From NCBI GenBank assembly GCA_964434865.1, contig CAYSWV010000012.1, positions 26,869 to 90,868 on the forward strand: 64,000 nucleotides of DNA, read 5' to 3'. A model generated the notes under the pieces. That model made no database searches. It was not told where the DNA came from and saw only the letters and a program-made list of their open reading frames with translations. Position 1 is the first letter of the stretch; each line of letters starts with the position of its first letter. The position numbers and the translations under genes are program-made. Below, piece by piece: positions 17,574-26,684 of this stretch. Origin of the DNA: CAYSWV01 sp964434865. GTDB taxonomy: Bacteria; Cyanobacteriota; Cyanobacteriia; Thermostichales; Thermostichaceae.

Positions 17574-17798
17574 ATGACAAGCTACAAAGAAGCTAACGCA
17601 ACTGGGGTGTTTAGGCTCATCAGGTTGATTGTTTTAATCGGTATGACGGGTGTGGTGATAGGAACTGTGTTCCACTGGTTGTGGAATGCCTGGTTAGTGC
17701 CCTCGCTTCATTGGGGACCGCTGGTGAATCTCTGGCGAACTGTGATGCGAGCCACGGAATTAGTGGCCTTTTTGACACTTTGGAGAGCTGTGAAATAA
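17574..17798 (+). CDS. Small membrane protein of unknown function
   Basis: The 74-residue product (MTSYKEAN start) has one clear membrane segment at about 13-35 (LIRLIVLIGMTGVVIGTVF), then a tryptophan-rich stretch and a second weaker hydrophobic helix. GAGGTG lies 5 nt before the ATG at 17574, which decides this start over the GTG at 17565. The next gene starts 48 bp later on the same strand and also encodes a membrane protein, so the two are likely one unit. I recognise no family. Confidence 0.6.
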   Translation: MTSYKEANATGVFRLIRLIVLIGMTGVVIGTVFHWLWNAWLVPSLHWGPLVNLWRTVMRATELVAFLTLWRAVK

Positions 17799-17846
17799 GC
17801 TTTAGCAAGCAACTTCAGCAGAGCTGTGTAGAGGATAACGTCATTC

Positions 17847-18632
17847 GTGAAAGCCACATCTCATCATCCCTGTTCTAGGACGGGCCAGCGGTCTCCAAAG
17901 CCATGGACTCAATATAGCTATCAAGCTAGCCAACTCATTCGCTCACTGTTTGCTCAAGGGGTTTGGTTCGAGAACGGGGTTTATCAACCCGGAACCTCTC
18001 AATCACCTGGGTTGGTACTAGGAGCTGCCGTTGGTACTGTTAGCTTACTCATGGTGTGGAACTGGAAGCTGGCAGTTTCTCTGGCTATGGGAGCTAGCGT
18101 GATGATCTTAGTGCAATTAGTTCAACAATCTCAAGGTTCCCTACTGGGATTAGTAATGAGACGCGGGTGCCGCTCTACTGATGGCTCCATTATGAATCAG
18201 TCTGGTATTGGTCAGTCGGTTGTGAGCGGTTTGATTACTCTATTCCTGACTTATTTAATCACCTCAATTGCAGTTGAGCTACATAACCCCTGGCTAGCTC
18301 TGGGAGTAGGGCTGCAGCTCATGATGACACTGGTGATACTGCTCTTGAGTTGGGGGTGGCTACCGTCTCCATTGCCGTCCTACTCGCTCTATCACTCTGA
18401 TCTCACAACGTCTGATCCGTTTAAACGATTAAGTGCTATTCATCAACTTCAAACGCTGCTCCAACAAAATGGTGCTAACGCTGAGGTGGATAAGTGGGTC
18501 ACTGACTACTTAAAGTTAGCTTTAAACCGAGAATCTGAGCCGGTGGTCAAAGCTGCCATCATTGAAGCTCTACAAATCAGGCGGCCTAACTCAGGTACCC
18601 AGAGGTCTACTCAAGATACAGTTTTATCCTAA
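17847..18632 (+). CDS. Conserved membrane protein with HEAT-like C-terminus
   Basis: A 261-residue protein starting at a GTG with AGAGGATAAC upstream. About four hydrophobic segments lie between residues 53 and 178 (LVLGAAVGTVSLLMVW, LAVSLAMGASVMILVQL, VVSGLITLFLTYLITSIAV, LALGVGLQLMMTLVILLLSW). The cytoplasmic C-terminal 70 residues (DPFKRLSAIHQLQTLLQQNG to KAAIIEALQI) look like a short armadillo/HEAT-type helical repeat. Function is unknown. It precedes a sugar nucleotidyltransferase gene, 156 bp away, which might hint at envelope work but proves nothing. Confidence 0.75.
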   Translation: MKATSHHPCSRTGQRSPKPWTQYSYQASQLIRSLFAQGVWFENGVYQPGTSQSPGLVLGAAVGTVSLLMVWNWKLAVSLAMGASVMILVQLVQQSQGSLLGLVMRRGCRSTDGSIMNQSGIGQSVVSGLITLFLTYLITSIAVELHNPWLALGVGLQLMMTLVILLLSWGWLPSPLPSYSLYHSDLTTSDPFKRLSAIHQLQTLLQQNGANAEVDKWVTDYLKLALNRESEPVVKAAIIEALQIRRPNSGTQRSTQDTVLS

Positions 18633-18788
18633 GCAGTAGGCTTTGGTATAATCTTGGCCTGCTGATTGCTCTCCAGATTGCACTACACTGACCTATTGGT
18701 ATCTTTGCTTAGGTTTGGCCGTGGTTGGGTAAATAGCAGTGTCTGCTCAAGTATCGGACCCTAGTCAGTTACGTTAAGGAGTTGCTCC

Positions 18789-19904
18789 ATGAAAGCCATG
18801 ATTCTGGCTGCAGGGAAAGGAACACGAGTTCGTCCCATCACTTACATGATCCCTAAGCCGATGATCCCGATCTTGCACAAGCCAGTGATGGAGTTCTTGG
18901 TAGAGCTATTAAAAGCACATGGTTTTAACCAAATCATGATCAATACTAGCCACTTAGCACATCAAATTGAGGATTACTTCCGGGATGGTCAACAATGGGG
19001 GGTCCAGATTGGGTTTTCGTTTGAAGGTTATTTTGTGGATGATCAACCTGTGGCCCAAGCACTGGGTTCTGCCGGAGGCCTCAAAAAGATTCAAGATTTC
19101 TCTGGATTTTTTGATGATACCTTTGTGGTTCTCTGTGGAGATGCTTTAATTGATTTAAATATTACTGAAGTTGTCAAGTTTCACCGAGAAAAAGGTGCCT
19201 TGGCTACAGTGGTTTTACGAGAAGTGGATCCAGCTGATGTCTCTAGCTACGGGGTTGTGGTTACAGATAGTGAGGGCTTGATCACCAACTTTCAGGAAAA
19301 GCCTAAACGTGAAGAGGCTTTAAGCAATTGTATTAATACAGGTATCTATGTTTTTGAACCTGAGATATTCAAGCATATCCCCCCTGGGCGTCAGTATGAT
19401 ATCGGAGGTGATCTATTTCCTTCTCTAGTTAAGGCTGGAGCTCCCTTCTATGGCAAAACGGCTAGTTTTCAATGGGTTGATATTGGTCGCACCCCTGATT
19501 ACTATGATGCCATTCGTAAAGTCCTCAAAGGTGAAGTCAATGGTGTCCACATTCCAGGTGTTGAAGTGTCTCCTGGCATCTGGACAGGGATCAATGTACG
19601 GATTAACTGGGAGCGGATTAATATTACCCCCCCTGTCTATATTGGTTCGAGCTCTCATATTTGCGATGGTGTTAAGATTATTGGACCCACTTCTATTGGT
19701 TCAGGGTGTGTCTTAAATGAGGGCTGTGTTGTTGACCAGAGTGTCATCTTCAACTACACGCAGATTGCTCGGGGAGTAACGTTGAAAGAGCGAATGGTTT
19801 TAGGTAAATATTGTATTTCATCAGATGGTGAGGCTATTGACACCGAAGAAACCGATCTGAGCTGGTTAATTGGTGATGCCCGTCGTTCGATTGCGTCCCT
19901 TTAA
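18789..19904 (+). CDS. NDP-sugar pyrophosphorylase (mannose-1-phosphate guanylyltransferase type)
   Basis: Makes an activated sugar nucleotide for glycan synthesis. The nucleotidyltransferase signature MILAAGKGTRVRPIT is at residues 4-18, followed by PKPMIPI, LGSAGGLKK, VLCGDALIDLNI and NCINTGIYVFEP. The C-terminal 100 residues form a left-handed beta-helix (ISPTSIGSGC-type hexapeptides). The 371 residues lack the phosphomannomutase domain that is fused to some cyanobacterial homologues. AAGGAG is 8 nt before the ATG. Whether it uses mannose- or glucose-1-phosphate cannot be told from sequence. Confidence 0.9.
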   Translation: MKAMILAAGKGTRVRPITYMIPKPMIPILHKPVMEFLVELLKAHGFNQIMINTSHLAHQIEDYFRDGQQWGVQIGFSFEGYFVDDQPVAQALGSAGGLKKIQDFSGFFDDTFVVLCGDALIDLNITEVVKFHREKGALATVVLREVDPADVSSYGVVVTDSEGLITNFQEKPKREEALSNCINTGIYVFEPEIFKHIPPGRQYDIGGDLFPSLVKAGAPFYGKTASFQWVDIGRTPDYYDAIRKVLKGEVNGVHIPGVEVSPGIWTGINVRINWERINITPPVYIGSSSHICDGVKIIGPTSIGSGCVLNEGCVVDQSVIFNYTQIARGVTLKERMVLGKYCISSDGEAIDTEETDLSWLIGDARRSIASL

Positions 19905-19910
19905 TCTGAT

Positions 19911-19953
19911 CATTACGCTTAAACTCATAGATCAGCTGATCATAAGCGCAAAC
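19911..19953. other. Inverted repeat between convergent genes
   Basis: CGCTT and AAGCG arms enclose the 12-bp palindrome GATCAGCTGATC (19930-19941) in the 48-bp convergent spacer. It may form a bidirectional terminator, but there is no T tract. Confidence 0.3.
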
Positions 19954-21506
19954 TAGAGCGTTAACCGTTGCATCAAGGCAAGTTGGGCTTCTTCACGATC
20001 ATCAAAGTGAATTTTGGTTGTACCTAGAATTTGATAGTCTTCGTGGCCTTTACCTGCAATAACCACGATGTCGCCAGCTTGGGCTGAGCGGATAGTGTGA
20101 TGGATAGCGGCCTGTCGATCAGGCTCAACATAAGGAGCTATAGCCGTTTGATCAATGCCAGCAAGAATATCGTCTAGGATTTGTTGTGGATCTTCCGTGC
20201 GCGGATTATCGGATGTCACCACCACTTGGTCTGCCAGATTCGCAGCGATTTGCCCCATCTGAGGTCGTTTGGTTCGATCGCGATCCCCACCACAGCCAAA
20301 AACACACCAGAGTTGCCCTTGAGTCAAAGGTTTAGCTGCCCGTAATAAATTCTCCAAACCATCAGGAGTATGAGCATAGTCTACGATAATTGCAATATCC
20401 TGTGCTTTGATGGCAGGGTGAGTTACCGTAATCATCTCCATGCGGCCGGGTACCCCTGAAAAGCTGCCTAAAGCCTCTGCCAATTGATTGAGATTGGTAT
20501 TGGGTTCTAGAACAGCCCCTACAGCAGCTAGTAGATTGGCTAAGTTAAATGAGCCAGCCATGGGTATTTGGATGGGACACTCTCCAAAAGGAGTATGCAG
20601 AACCGCTCGAATCGTCGACGCTCCTAGTTCAACCTCAGACGGCCATAGATCCACTTTAAAACTTGAATGGTCGGGATGCTTTAAGGAAAAAGTCCAAAGG
20701 TCACGATGGCTCTGTGGCCAGGTCTGAATCAGCTGTTGCCCTCCTGGATCATCACCATTAACTATGGCTCGGCCTCTTAAGTAGGTGGGTTGAAATAATA
20801 GGGCTTTAGCCTGCCAGTAGGCTTCCATAGAAGTGTGGAAGTCTAAATGATCTTGAGTCAAATTAGTCCAAACAGCTCGCTCAAATTGGCACCCCCAAAC
20901 CCGTTGTTGGGCTAAGGCATGTGAGCTCACCTCCATCACAACAGCTTGGCAGCCGGCTTGTTGCATCTGATAAAGGCGGTGTTGCAGTTCAACCGCAAAT
21001 GGAGTGGTATGGGTTGCTCCCTCACAATGATCAGCCCACCGATTGTAGAGAGTTCCGATTAATCCAACCGACTGCCCAGTTGATTTCAATAAGTACTCAA
21101 TCAAATGTGTTGTTGTCGTCTTACCGTTGGTTCCTGTGACACCAATCACAGACATCGATTCGGTCGGTCGGTGAAAGTAACTTGCAGCCAACTGTCCACA
21201 CCCTTGATTGATCAGCTCAGACGGGAGGGTGAGTAGACAGCCCTCAGGTTTGAAATCAGGTTGATGGTGTTGAGCCACCAAAGCCGCAACCGCCCCAAGT
21301 TCAAAAGCTTGTGACCAGTAGCCACCACCGTCCACTTTAGATCCAGGTAACCCAATAAAGAAGTCTCCAGATTTTACAGCTCTTGAATCTGTAGCTAGTC
21401 CGGTGATCTGTAGTGCTTCAAAGTTCTGGAGCGTATGCACCTTTAAGCCTAGATTCCATAAATCAGCTGATTGCAGCAAGGTTGCCAGAGAGATCGCGGT
21501 TGTCAT
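19953..21506 (-). CDS. murE: UDP-N-acetylmuramoyl-tripeptide synthetase MurE
   Basis: Adds the third residue of the peptidoglycan stem peptide. The three Mur domains are present: a UDP-MurNAc-binding N-terminus (TDSRAVKSGDFFIGLPGSKVDG), the central ATPase with GVTGTNGKTTT near residue 125, and a C-terminal ligase domain. The motif DNPRTEDP near 420 is the meso-diaminopimelate selector, so the enzyme is the DAP type expected of cyanobacteria. I use the ATG at 21506; a GTG three codons upstream is open too. No cell-division cluster surrounds it; murE stands alone, as is common in this phylum. Confidence 0.97.
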   Translation of the reverse strand: MTTAISLATLLQSADLWNLGLKVHTLQNFEALQITGLATDSRAVKSGDFFIGLPGSKVDGGGYWSQAFELGAVAALVAQHHQPDFKPEGCLLTLPSELINQGCGQLAASYFHRPTESMSVIGVTGTNGKTTTTHLIEYLLKSTGQSVGLIGTLYNRWADHCEGATHTTPFAVELQHRLYQMQQAGCQAVVMEVSSHALAQQRVWGCQFERAVWTNLTQDHLDFHTSMEAYWQAKALLFQPTYLRGRAIVNGDDPGGQQLIQTWPQSHRDLWTFSLKHPDHSSFKVDLWPSEVELGASTIRAVLHTPFGECPIQIPMAGSFNLANLLAAVGAVLEPNTNLNQLAEALGSFSGVPGRMEMITVTHPAIKAQDIAIIVDYAHTPDGLENLLRAAKPLTQGQLWCVFGCGGDRDRTKRPQMGQIAANLADQVVVTSDNPRTEDPQQILDDILAGIDQTAIAPYVEPDRQAAIHHTIRSAQAGDIVVIAGKGHEDYQILGTTKIHFDDREEAQLALMQRLTL

Positions 21507-21627
21507 GGAGAACACCAGCTAGCTTGAAACCAAAGTTGACTTGCTGAAAAATCGTAGCACACTTACCGAATTGAACAACATCGAGAGTACCCTGACTCAT
21601 TGAATACGAACTTTTCTAACTCATTCA

Positions 21628-21657
21628 TTGACTGGACTGTTCCTAGTAGGGTATTGT
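21628..21657 (+). promoter_or_regulatory. Probable sigma-70-type promoter of the rbp gene
   Basis: TTGACT, an 18-bp spacer and TATTGT. Transcription would start near 21664, leaving a leader of about 100 nt before the rbp start, in line with the long leaders known for cold-induced rbp genes. Confidence 0.5.
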
Positions 21658-21763
21658 AAAGATCGAGATTAGATATTCAGCGTAGAGCTGTGGCCACATA
21701 GGTTGACAGAAGGTTCCTGATTATTCACTCTCTAGCACTGCATTTCACCGAATGGAATTGGTT

Positions 21764-22060
21764 ATGTCAATCTACATTGGAAACTTGTCCTTTAAAGTCA
21801 GCGAAGAGGACGTAAACGCTATTTTCTCTGAGTATGGCACTGTTAAGCGTGTTCAATTACCTACTGATCGCGAGACGGGTCGCCTTCGAGGGTTTGGGTT
21901 TGTGGAAATGTCTTCTGAGGATGAAGAAACGGCTGCTATTGAAGCTTTAGATGGAGCTGAGTGGATGGGTCGTGATCTTCGTGTTAATAAGGCGCGCCCT
22001 CGGGAAGATCGTTCTCGTAGTGGCGGTGGTGGCGGTGGCTATCGTTCTTCTCGCTACTAA
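21764..22060 (+). CDS. RRM-type RNA-binding protein (cyanobacterial Rbp)
   Basis: A 98-residue protein with one RNA recognition motif followed by a glycine-rich tail. RNP2 is IYIGNL at the N-terminus and RNP1 is RGFGFVEM near residue 45; the tail is RSRSGGGGGGYRSSRY. Such proteins in cyanobacteria are cold-inducible, and some help localise photosynthesis mRNAs at thylakoids. I chose the ATG at 21764 (MSIYIGN), the family's normal start, over the ATG at 21752. It is a single gene with a good promoter and a leader of about 100 nt. Confidence 0.95.
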   Translation: MSIYIGNLSFKVSEEDVNAIFSEYGTVKRVQLPTDRETGRLRGFGFVEMSSEDEETAAIEALDGAEWMGRDLRVNKARPREDRSRSGGGGGGYRSSRY

Positions 22061-22492
22061 AGTTTCCTCTTTAAAGTATCAGTGAGCTAGATGATCCAAG
22101 ATTGAGTTGATGATCTAGCTACTTAGTTTACTTAATTCAAATTAAACAAGTTAATAGACTGCGGTGCATCCTTAGGCAGGTTTGGTTAAAGTCAATGGTC
22201 TATGACTGCTCATAGGCTATGTACCTCTATAGAGGGTTAGCCATTGAGATGCTGTTTGTATAGACAAAGCTTAAATTGGTATTGATTTGTATGATGTATA
22301 GGTAAGCCTGTACTGAGTCATTACAGCTAAATCATTGTCAAGGTCATTCGTAAGCTCAGCATGGACAATACTGAAATTGCCAGGGTTAAGCGTTAGGGTT
22401 AACCGAAAAATGCAGAGTCAAAAAATGCAGAGTCAAAAAATGCAGGGTCAAGTAGTAGAGTAACCTGTGAGCCTTCTACAATTAGTTAAGTC
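22061..22492. repeat. Spacer with a 15-bp tandem repeat
   Basis: No gene is seen in this 432-bp spacer. At 22406-22450 the unit AAAAATGCAGAGTCA is repeated three times, the last copy with G for A. The array lies about 40 bp upstream of the phosphorylase-like gene. Confidence 0.85.
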
Positions 22493-23209
22493 ATGTTGGA
22501 TTTCACATTCCAATCTTCAGATGTCGTCCTAGTTCCTCAAGGGGCTGAATATCGAGCTGTTTGCCGCGGACTCAAGCGTGCGGCTACGTTGAAACCCCGA
22601 GTGCTTCCTATCCCGATGGGACCCAAGGCTGTGTCTCAATGGGTACATCAATGGGCTCATACAGCTTATCAACCTGGGTTACAAATATTATTAATGGGCC
22701 TTTGTGGTGGATTGGCACCCCACTTTGATGTGGGAGATACCGTGATTATTCAAGACTGCTTAACAACGCTGCACTCAGTAACGCAGCCCTTACAACGCTG
22801 TAATCCGCAATTGAATGCTTGGATCCGTCAAAAGATTCAAATGACTCCAGTGCCAGCTCGCTTACTCACTACCGATCGATTTGTCTGGTCAGTCCAAGAT
22901 AAGCAAGCTTTGCGACAGTCCTATGCTGCTGATGTTGTAGATATGGAAGGCTTTAGCACGCTAGCTACCTTTAGATCTCTGTACCCAGAACAATCTCCCT
23001 CCATGGCCATCATCCGAGTGATTAGCGACAATGCTGCTGGCGATCTCCCTAATTTAACTCATGCGATTACCCCTCAGGGTAAGCTTAGTCTATGGTCTTT
23101 AGTCCAGAGCTGCCAGCAACGTCCCCGAGCTGCCCTCCGGTTTATTCAAGGATCTCGACGCTCACTACGTGTGTTACAGTCCATCACAACTCAGTTGTTT
23201 TCGACCTAG
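22493..23209 (+). CDS. Nucleoside phosphorylase-superfamily protein
   Basis: A 238-residue protein of the PNP/UDP phosphorylase (MTA/SAH nucleosidase-like) superfamily. The ligand-binding blocks are LLMGLCGGLAP near residue 65 and AADVVDMEGFSTL near 145, where the Met-Glu pair normally contacts the ribose, plus IIRVISDNAAGD near 170. Some members act in nucleoside salvage, others in hopanoid synthesis (HpnG-like); the local context does not support hopanoid synthesis. It is followed closely by a GNAT gene and a DnaQ-type exonuclease gene. Confidence 0.8.
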   Translation: MLDFTFQSSDVVLVPQGAEYRAVCRGLKRAATLKPRVLPIPMGPKAVSQWVHQWAHTAYQPGLQILLMGLCGGLAPHFDVGDTVIIQDCLTTLHSVTQPLQRCNPQLNAWIRQKIQMTPVPARLLTTDRFVWSVQDKQALRQSYAADVVDMEGFSTLATFRSLYPEQSPSMAIIRVISDNAAGDLPNLTHAITPQGKLSLWSLVQSCQQRPRAALRFIQGSRRSLRVLQSITTQLFST

Positions 23210-23216
23210 CGTGCTT

Positions 23217-23678
23217 ATGGATCTTCAGATCAAGCAGGTTACGGCTTCAGTAGATATTCTACGGGCTTTCTCAATTCGCAGAACCGTTTTTCAATTTGAA
23301 CAAGGGGTAGCTGAAGACTTGGAATTTGATGGCTTAGATGATCAAGCTGAGCACTTCTTAGCCTGTTTACCCTCTGGAGAAGCGATTGCGACGGCGCGAG
23401 TTCGATATCTAGAGCATCCCAGTTTACAGTCCCAAAAGATAGCTAAGATTGAGCGATTAGCTGTGCTATCTCCTTATCGGGGTCAGGCTGTAGGTAAGTA
23501 TATGATGCAATTTATTATTCAGCATCTTCAAAAGCAGTCTATCTCAAAAGCTAAACTGAATGCCCAAGTGAGTGCTCAGGGGTTCTATGAAAAACTGGGA
23601 TTTCATCCCCATGGTCCTACGTTTGATGAGGCTGGTATGGCTCATGTTGAAATGTATCACGAGTTGGCTCTAGCCTAG
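23217..23678 (+). CDS. GNAT family N-acetyltransferase
   Basis: A 153-residue acetyltransferase of the ElaA/YjdJ-like subgroup. Motif A (acetyl-CoA binding) is KIERLAVLSPYRGQAVGKYM near residue 78, and the C-terminal block is NAQVSAQGFYEKLGF. The ATG at 23217 follows the phosphorylase-like stop by 7 nt, so the two are co-transcribed. The frame extends upstream into the previous gene, but those residues are a shadow of it. The acceptor is unknown. Confidence 0.9.
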   Translation: MDLQIKQVTASVDILRAFSIRRTVFQFEQGVAEDLEFDGLDDQAEHFLACLPSGEAIATARVRYLEHPSLQSQKIAKIERLAVLSPYRGQAVGKYMMQFIIQHLQKQSISKAKLNAQVSAQGFYEKLGFHPHGPTFDEAGMAHVEMYHELALA

Positions 23679-23734
23679 TTTCGGAGTGGTTGCTTGTGTT
23701 TCGCTCTAGGGAATGGATCGCCTTTTATCGTGAC

Positions 23735-24475
23735 ATGATTCACAAGTCCTTTACAGTAGTTGATTTAGAAACAACAGGTCGAGTAGATCCTAAAAATCGA
23801 GTCATTGAAGTGTCTATATTGAAAGCAACGCTCCAGGAGGGAATTTTAAACCAACGAACAACGCTCATTAATCCAGAAATCAAAGTCCCCCCTTCGATTG
23901 CTTTGTTTACAGGGATCAAGCAAACCATGGTTGACCAGGCGCCTGTCGCTGAGCAAGTGTGGCCATCGTTGTATCCAGACTTGAATCAAGGCATTTTAAT
24001 GGGTCACAACTTGAGTTTTGACTATACCTTTTTACAATTAGAGTTTCAGCGCCTAGGTTTGAGGTTTCATCGATCTGCTGAGCAGCAATTATGTACGGTT
24101 GCCTTGGCCCGATTAATGTTATCTGAGCTTCCCTCTCGGAGTTTGCCCGCCTTAGTCAAGCACTTTGGGTTTCAGGTGGGACCTGCGCATCGAGCTGAAT
24201 CTGATACTCTAGCGTGTTGGTTAGTAGCTGAGCGGTTGCTAAATGATATTCAACAGTTAACGGATGAGCAGCTTTTAAATCGGTTTGGCCAACAATGGAT
24301 CCCCTTGAAAATAGCTGCTGGCATTTTGCACTGTACTCTAAAACAAGCCCGCACCCAACTCAAAAAAGCAAATGTTCCTTATCGAGCCACCCGTAGTGGT
24401 AAGTATTTGTATAGACGGTACGAGGTTGAGCAACTAGACACAAACCAGCCCCCCAGCCTATTTGATCTGCTTTAG
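23735..24475 (+). CDS. DnaQ-type 3'-5' exonuclease with C-terminal DNA-binding-like domain
   Basis: A 246-residue protein. The DEDDh exonuclease core is complete: Exo I VVDLETTG (Asp and Glu), Exo II GHNLSFDYTFL and Exo III HRAESDT (His and Asp). After about residue 180 a helix-rich segment (LKIAAGILHCTLKQARTQLK, then YLYRRYEVEQL) resembles a MerR/excisionase-type winged helix, which is not part of the polymerase III epsilon subunit. The frame is open upstream to a TTG at 23690; the ATG at 23735 gives the usual family start. No Shine-Dalgarno sequence is seen. It is probably a repair or RNA/DNA-trimming nuclease. Confidence 0.85.
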   Translation: MIHKSFTVVDLETTGRVDPKNRVIEVSILKATLQEGILNQRTTLINPEIKVPPSIALFTGIKQTMVDQAPVAEQVWPSLYPDLNQGILMGHNLSFDYTFLQLEFQRLGLRFHRSAEQQLCTVALARLMLSELPSRSLPALVKHFGFQVGPAHRAESDTLACWLVAERLLNDIQQLTDEQLLNRFGQQWIPLKIAAGILHCTLKQARTQLKKANVPYRATRSGKYLYRRYEVEQLDTNQPPSLFDLL

Positions 24476-24563
24476 CTCTAACTAAGTGATCAAAAAAGTT
24501 AGCTACAGCCCCTAGGTCATCGCTCAGCTAGGTTATTGCTACCAACTACAAGGTTAGCTCTCA

Positions 24564-25550
24564 TTATGGAAGGTCGTTAGGTTGAGTGCACAAGGTGATT
24601 TGAACTAAGGCGATATGAAAAGCTTCTCGTTCAGGGCGGCCCAGTTTTAAACTGTACTCCAGATCTAATAAAATTTGCATCACTCCTTGTAGGCTAGTGG
24701 CTGTCAAAGCTTGTACCTCTTTTTGTAAAAAATAGACTCGATTAGGATTGCTGATCTCAGCTGCTTGGGCAATCACTTTAGCATTCCGTTCACCTTGATC
24801 GAGTAATAGCTTAACCCATAACCAGGTGCGGAATTGGCCTACAAGCACAGCTAGGATCTTTAAGCCTGGTTCATTTTGATCTAGTAAATGAGTCAAAATA
24901 TCTAGGGAGCGATCTAGATTCCCTTGCTTTAACGATCCCGCTAATTGAAAGCTATTGTAAGCTGAAGCCGGTACTAATTGATGAATCGTCTCGAGTGAGA
25001 GTGGTTGAGCTTGATCGCTGATCATCACCATCAGTTTTTCTAATTCCATCACCAATTTACGGGAATCATTCCCTACAGCTTCAGCTACAGCCTTAGCGGC
25101 CTCAGGAGTCAACTTGAGTCGCATTTGAGCAGCCTGTTCTTTAACTTGGCGTAAAATTTTATCACTATCCCAAGGTGGCAGCCGATTAAATTCAGTAACT
25201 TTAGCTACCTGCTTTAGTAACTTGGTTGACTTTAAACGACCATCAGGTTTGTAGGAGCTAGTCAATAGTAAGTGTGTGGTTTCAGGTAGGTGCTGTAGGG
25301 TTCGGTTCAGTTCTATCCAGAGTTCATCCGGGCATTGTTGGGTTACTTTTGTTTCTTCTAACCAGACGAGTCGATCTCCTAGTCCCAGAGGCGGTGTCAT
25401 GGCTTGATTCAATCCAGTCATAGTAGATTCAGGGGGTAAGCGATCAAAGTTGAAAGCAGTCCAAGCTGGATCAAGTATCGTCTCACGCAAGTGTTGGGTT
25501 GCTTGCTCCAAGCGGTAGCTATCATCGCCCCAATAAAAGTAGACAGGCAT
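24564..25550 (-). CDS. holA: DNA polymerase III subunit delta
   Basis: Opens the beta sliding clamp within the clamp loader. The 328 residues start MPVYFYWGDDSYRLEQA, typical of cyanobacterial HolA, and continue through the domain II and III blocks (PPWDSDKILRQVKEQA, GNDSRKLVMELEKL, YNSFQLAGSLKQGN, LAVLVGQFRTWLWVK). Like other delta subunits it lacks a functional P-loop. Its ATG is 3 nt beyond the ispD stop on the same strand, so ispD and holA share a message. Confidence 0.95.
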   Translation of the reverse strand: MPVYFYWGDDSYRLEQATQHLRETILDPAWTAFNFDRLPPESTMTGLNQAMTPPLGLGDRLVWLEETKVTQQCPDELWIELNRTLQHLPETTHLLLTSSYKPDGRLKSTKLLKQVAKVTEFNRLPPWDSDKILRQVKEQAAQMRLKLTPEAAKAVAEAVGNDSRKLVMELEKLMVMISDQAQPLSLETIHQLVPASAYNSFQLAGSLKQGNLDRSLDILTHLLDQNEPGLKILAVLVGQFRTWLWVKLLLDQGERNAKVIAQAAEISNPNRVYFLQKEVQALTATSLQGVMQILLDLEYSLKLGRPEREAFHIALVQITLCTQPNDLP

Positions 25551-25553
25551 ACA

Positions 25554-26273
25554 TTAGCTCTTTGTAGCTGCTTCACGTTGAGCCAATATCATAGCTGCAA
25601 TTGTCAAATCTAAAGGAGTTGTTACTTTTAGATTAGTTTCTTCACCAGGGACAACATGTACAGGGATCCCTACTTTTTCAAACAATGAAGCATCATCTGT
25701 CACTTTCCATCCCATTTCAATGGCTTGCTGATGGGCTGATAGTAATGGATCTAAAGCAAAACCCTGAGGTGTTTGGGCGGCCCACAGCGTTTCCCGCTCA
25801 GGGGTCGATTGAATGGGTAGAAACTGAGTCTCAGTGGAGGGATTAACAACTTTGATCGTATCTTTGACTGGAATGGCTGCAATGAGACCCTCCACTTGAT
25901 CGAGAGCGTGGCTACAACGATCAAACAAGTCAGACGTTGCTAAGCATCGCGCTCCATCGTGGATCAAAACTTGAGTCACTGATCCTTTAGATTGTAAATA
26001 CTTCAACCCCCGATAGACAGACTCTTGACGAGTTGCTCCACCTTCAATAAATTTAACCGGCTTAGTTAAAGCTAATGTTTTCAGAATCATTTCAAATGCA
26101 GGCCAATCATGAGGTTGACCCATAATTCCGATCCATTCGATTGCCGGAGATTCATGAGCGGCTAGCAATGTCCAAGCTAGGACAGGCTGGTTGTTAAGAG
26201 ACAACAGGAGCTTATTTTTGGAAGCCCCCATTCTGCGTCCACTACCTGCTGCTGGAATCAATACATGCATCAT
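25554..26273 (-). CDS. ispD: 2-C-methyl-D-erythritol 4-phosphate cytidylyltransferase
   Basis: Third step of the MEP pathway, which supplies isoprenoids for carotenoids, phytol and quinones. The 239 residues carry the CTP-binding signature LIPAAGSGRRMGASKNKLLL at residues 5-24, VLIHDGARCLA near 115, and AAQTPQGF with VTDDASLFEK near 170-195. The start is a pair of ATG codons, of which either could be used. It lies between phhB (upstream, 120-bp spacer) and holA (3 nt) on the minus strand. Confidence 0.97.
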   Translation of the reverse strand: MMHVLIPAAGSGRRMGASKNKLLLSLNNQPVLAWTLLAAHESPAIEWIGIMGQPHDWPAFEMILKTLALTKPVKFIEGGATRQESVYRGLKYLQSKGSVTQVLIHDGARCLATSDLFDRCSHALDQVEGLIAAIPVKDTIKVVNPSTETQFLPIQSTPERETLWAAQTPQGFALDPLLSAHQQAIEMGWKVTDDASLFEKVGIPVHVVPGEETNLKVTTPLDLTIAAMILAQREAATKS

Positions 26274-26284
26274 GCCACCTGGTT

Positions 26285-26318
26285 ATCGAGGCCAGAATCT
26301 GATCGAGACCAGAATCAA
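26285..26318. repeat. 17-bp tandem duplication
   Basis: ATCGAGGCCAGAATCTG followed by ATCGAGACCAGAATCAA, in the short spacer between phhB and ispD. Confidence 0.8.
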
Positions 26319-26393
26319 TGGGTCAAGCTTGAGAGTCAAGATCCTAGGATCTATTTCAATAAGTCTAGCCATTCAAGACAATTGTTTAATAGA

Positions 26394-26684
26394 TTACTTA
26401 GGTAACTGATCCATCCCTTGGGCTAACTGAAAATCAAGATCAGTGATACCACTAGCATCATGAGTTGTCAAATAAACATTGACACGATTGTACACATTAC
26501 TCCATTCGGGATGATGGCCCATCGTTTCAGCAATCAAAGCAGCGCTGGACATCCACCCAAAGGCTCTTACAAAAGACTCAAATTGAAATTGCTTGTAGAG
26601 TTTGCCATCAGCTAAAGTCCAGCCGTCCAGTTGAGCTAGTTTGGCTTGGATCTCAGGTTCACTTAATTTAGTAGGGGCCGCCAT
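26394..26684 (-). CDS. phhB: Pterin-4-alpha-carbinolamine dehydratase
   Basis: A small pterin-recycling enzyme of 96 residues; members may also act as partners of other proteins. The blocks LDGWTLADGKLYKQFQF, MGHHPEWSNVYNRVNVYLTT (catalytic His pair) and the ending D-L-D-F-Q-L-A are present. The ATG at 26684 is chosen because AAGGAGAT stands 6 nt before it; the open frame to 26747 is otherwise unsupported. In cyanobacteria it is probably tied to pterin cofactors rather than to phenylalanine hydroxylase. It heads the phhB-ispD-holA run. Confidence 0.95.
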   Translation of the reverse strand: MAAPTKLSEPEIQAKLAQLDGWTLADGKLYKQFQFESFVRAFGWMSSAALIAETMGHHPEWSNVYNRVNVYLTTHDASGITDLDFQLAQGMDQLPK

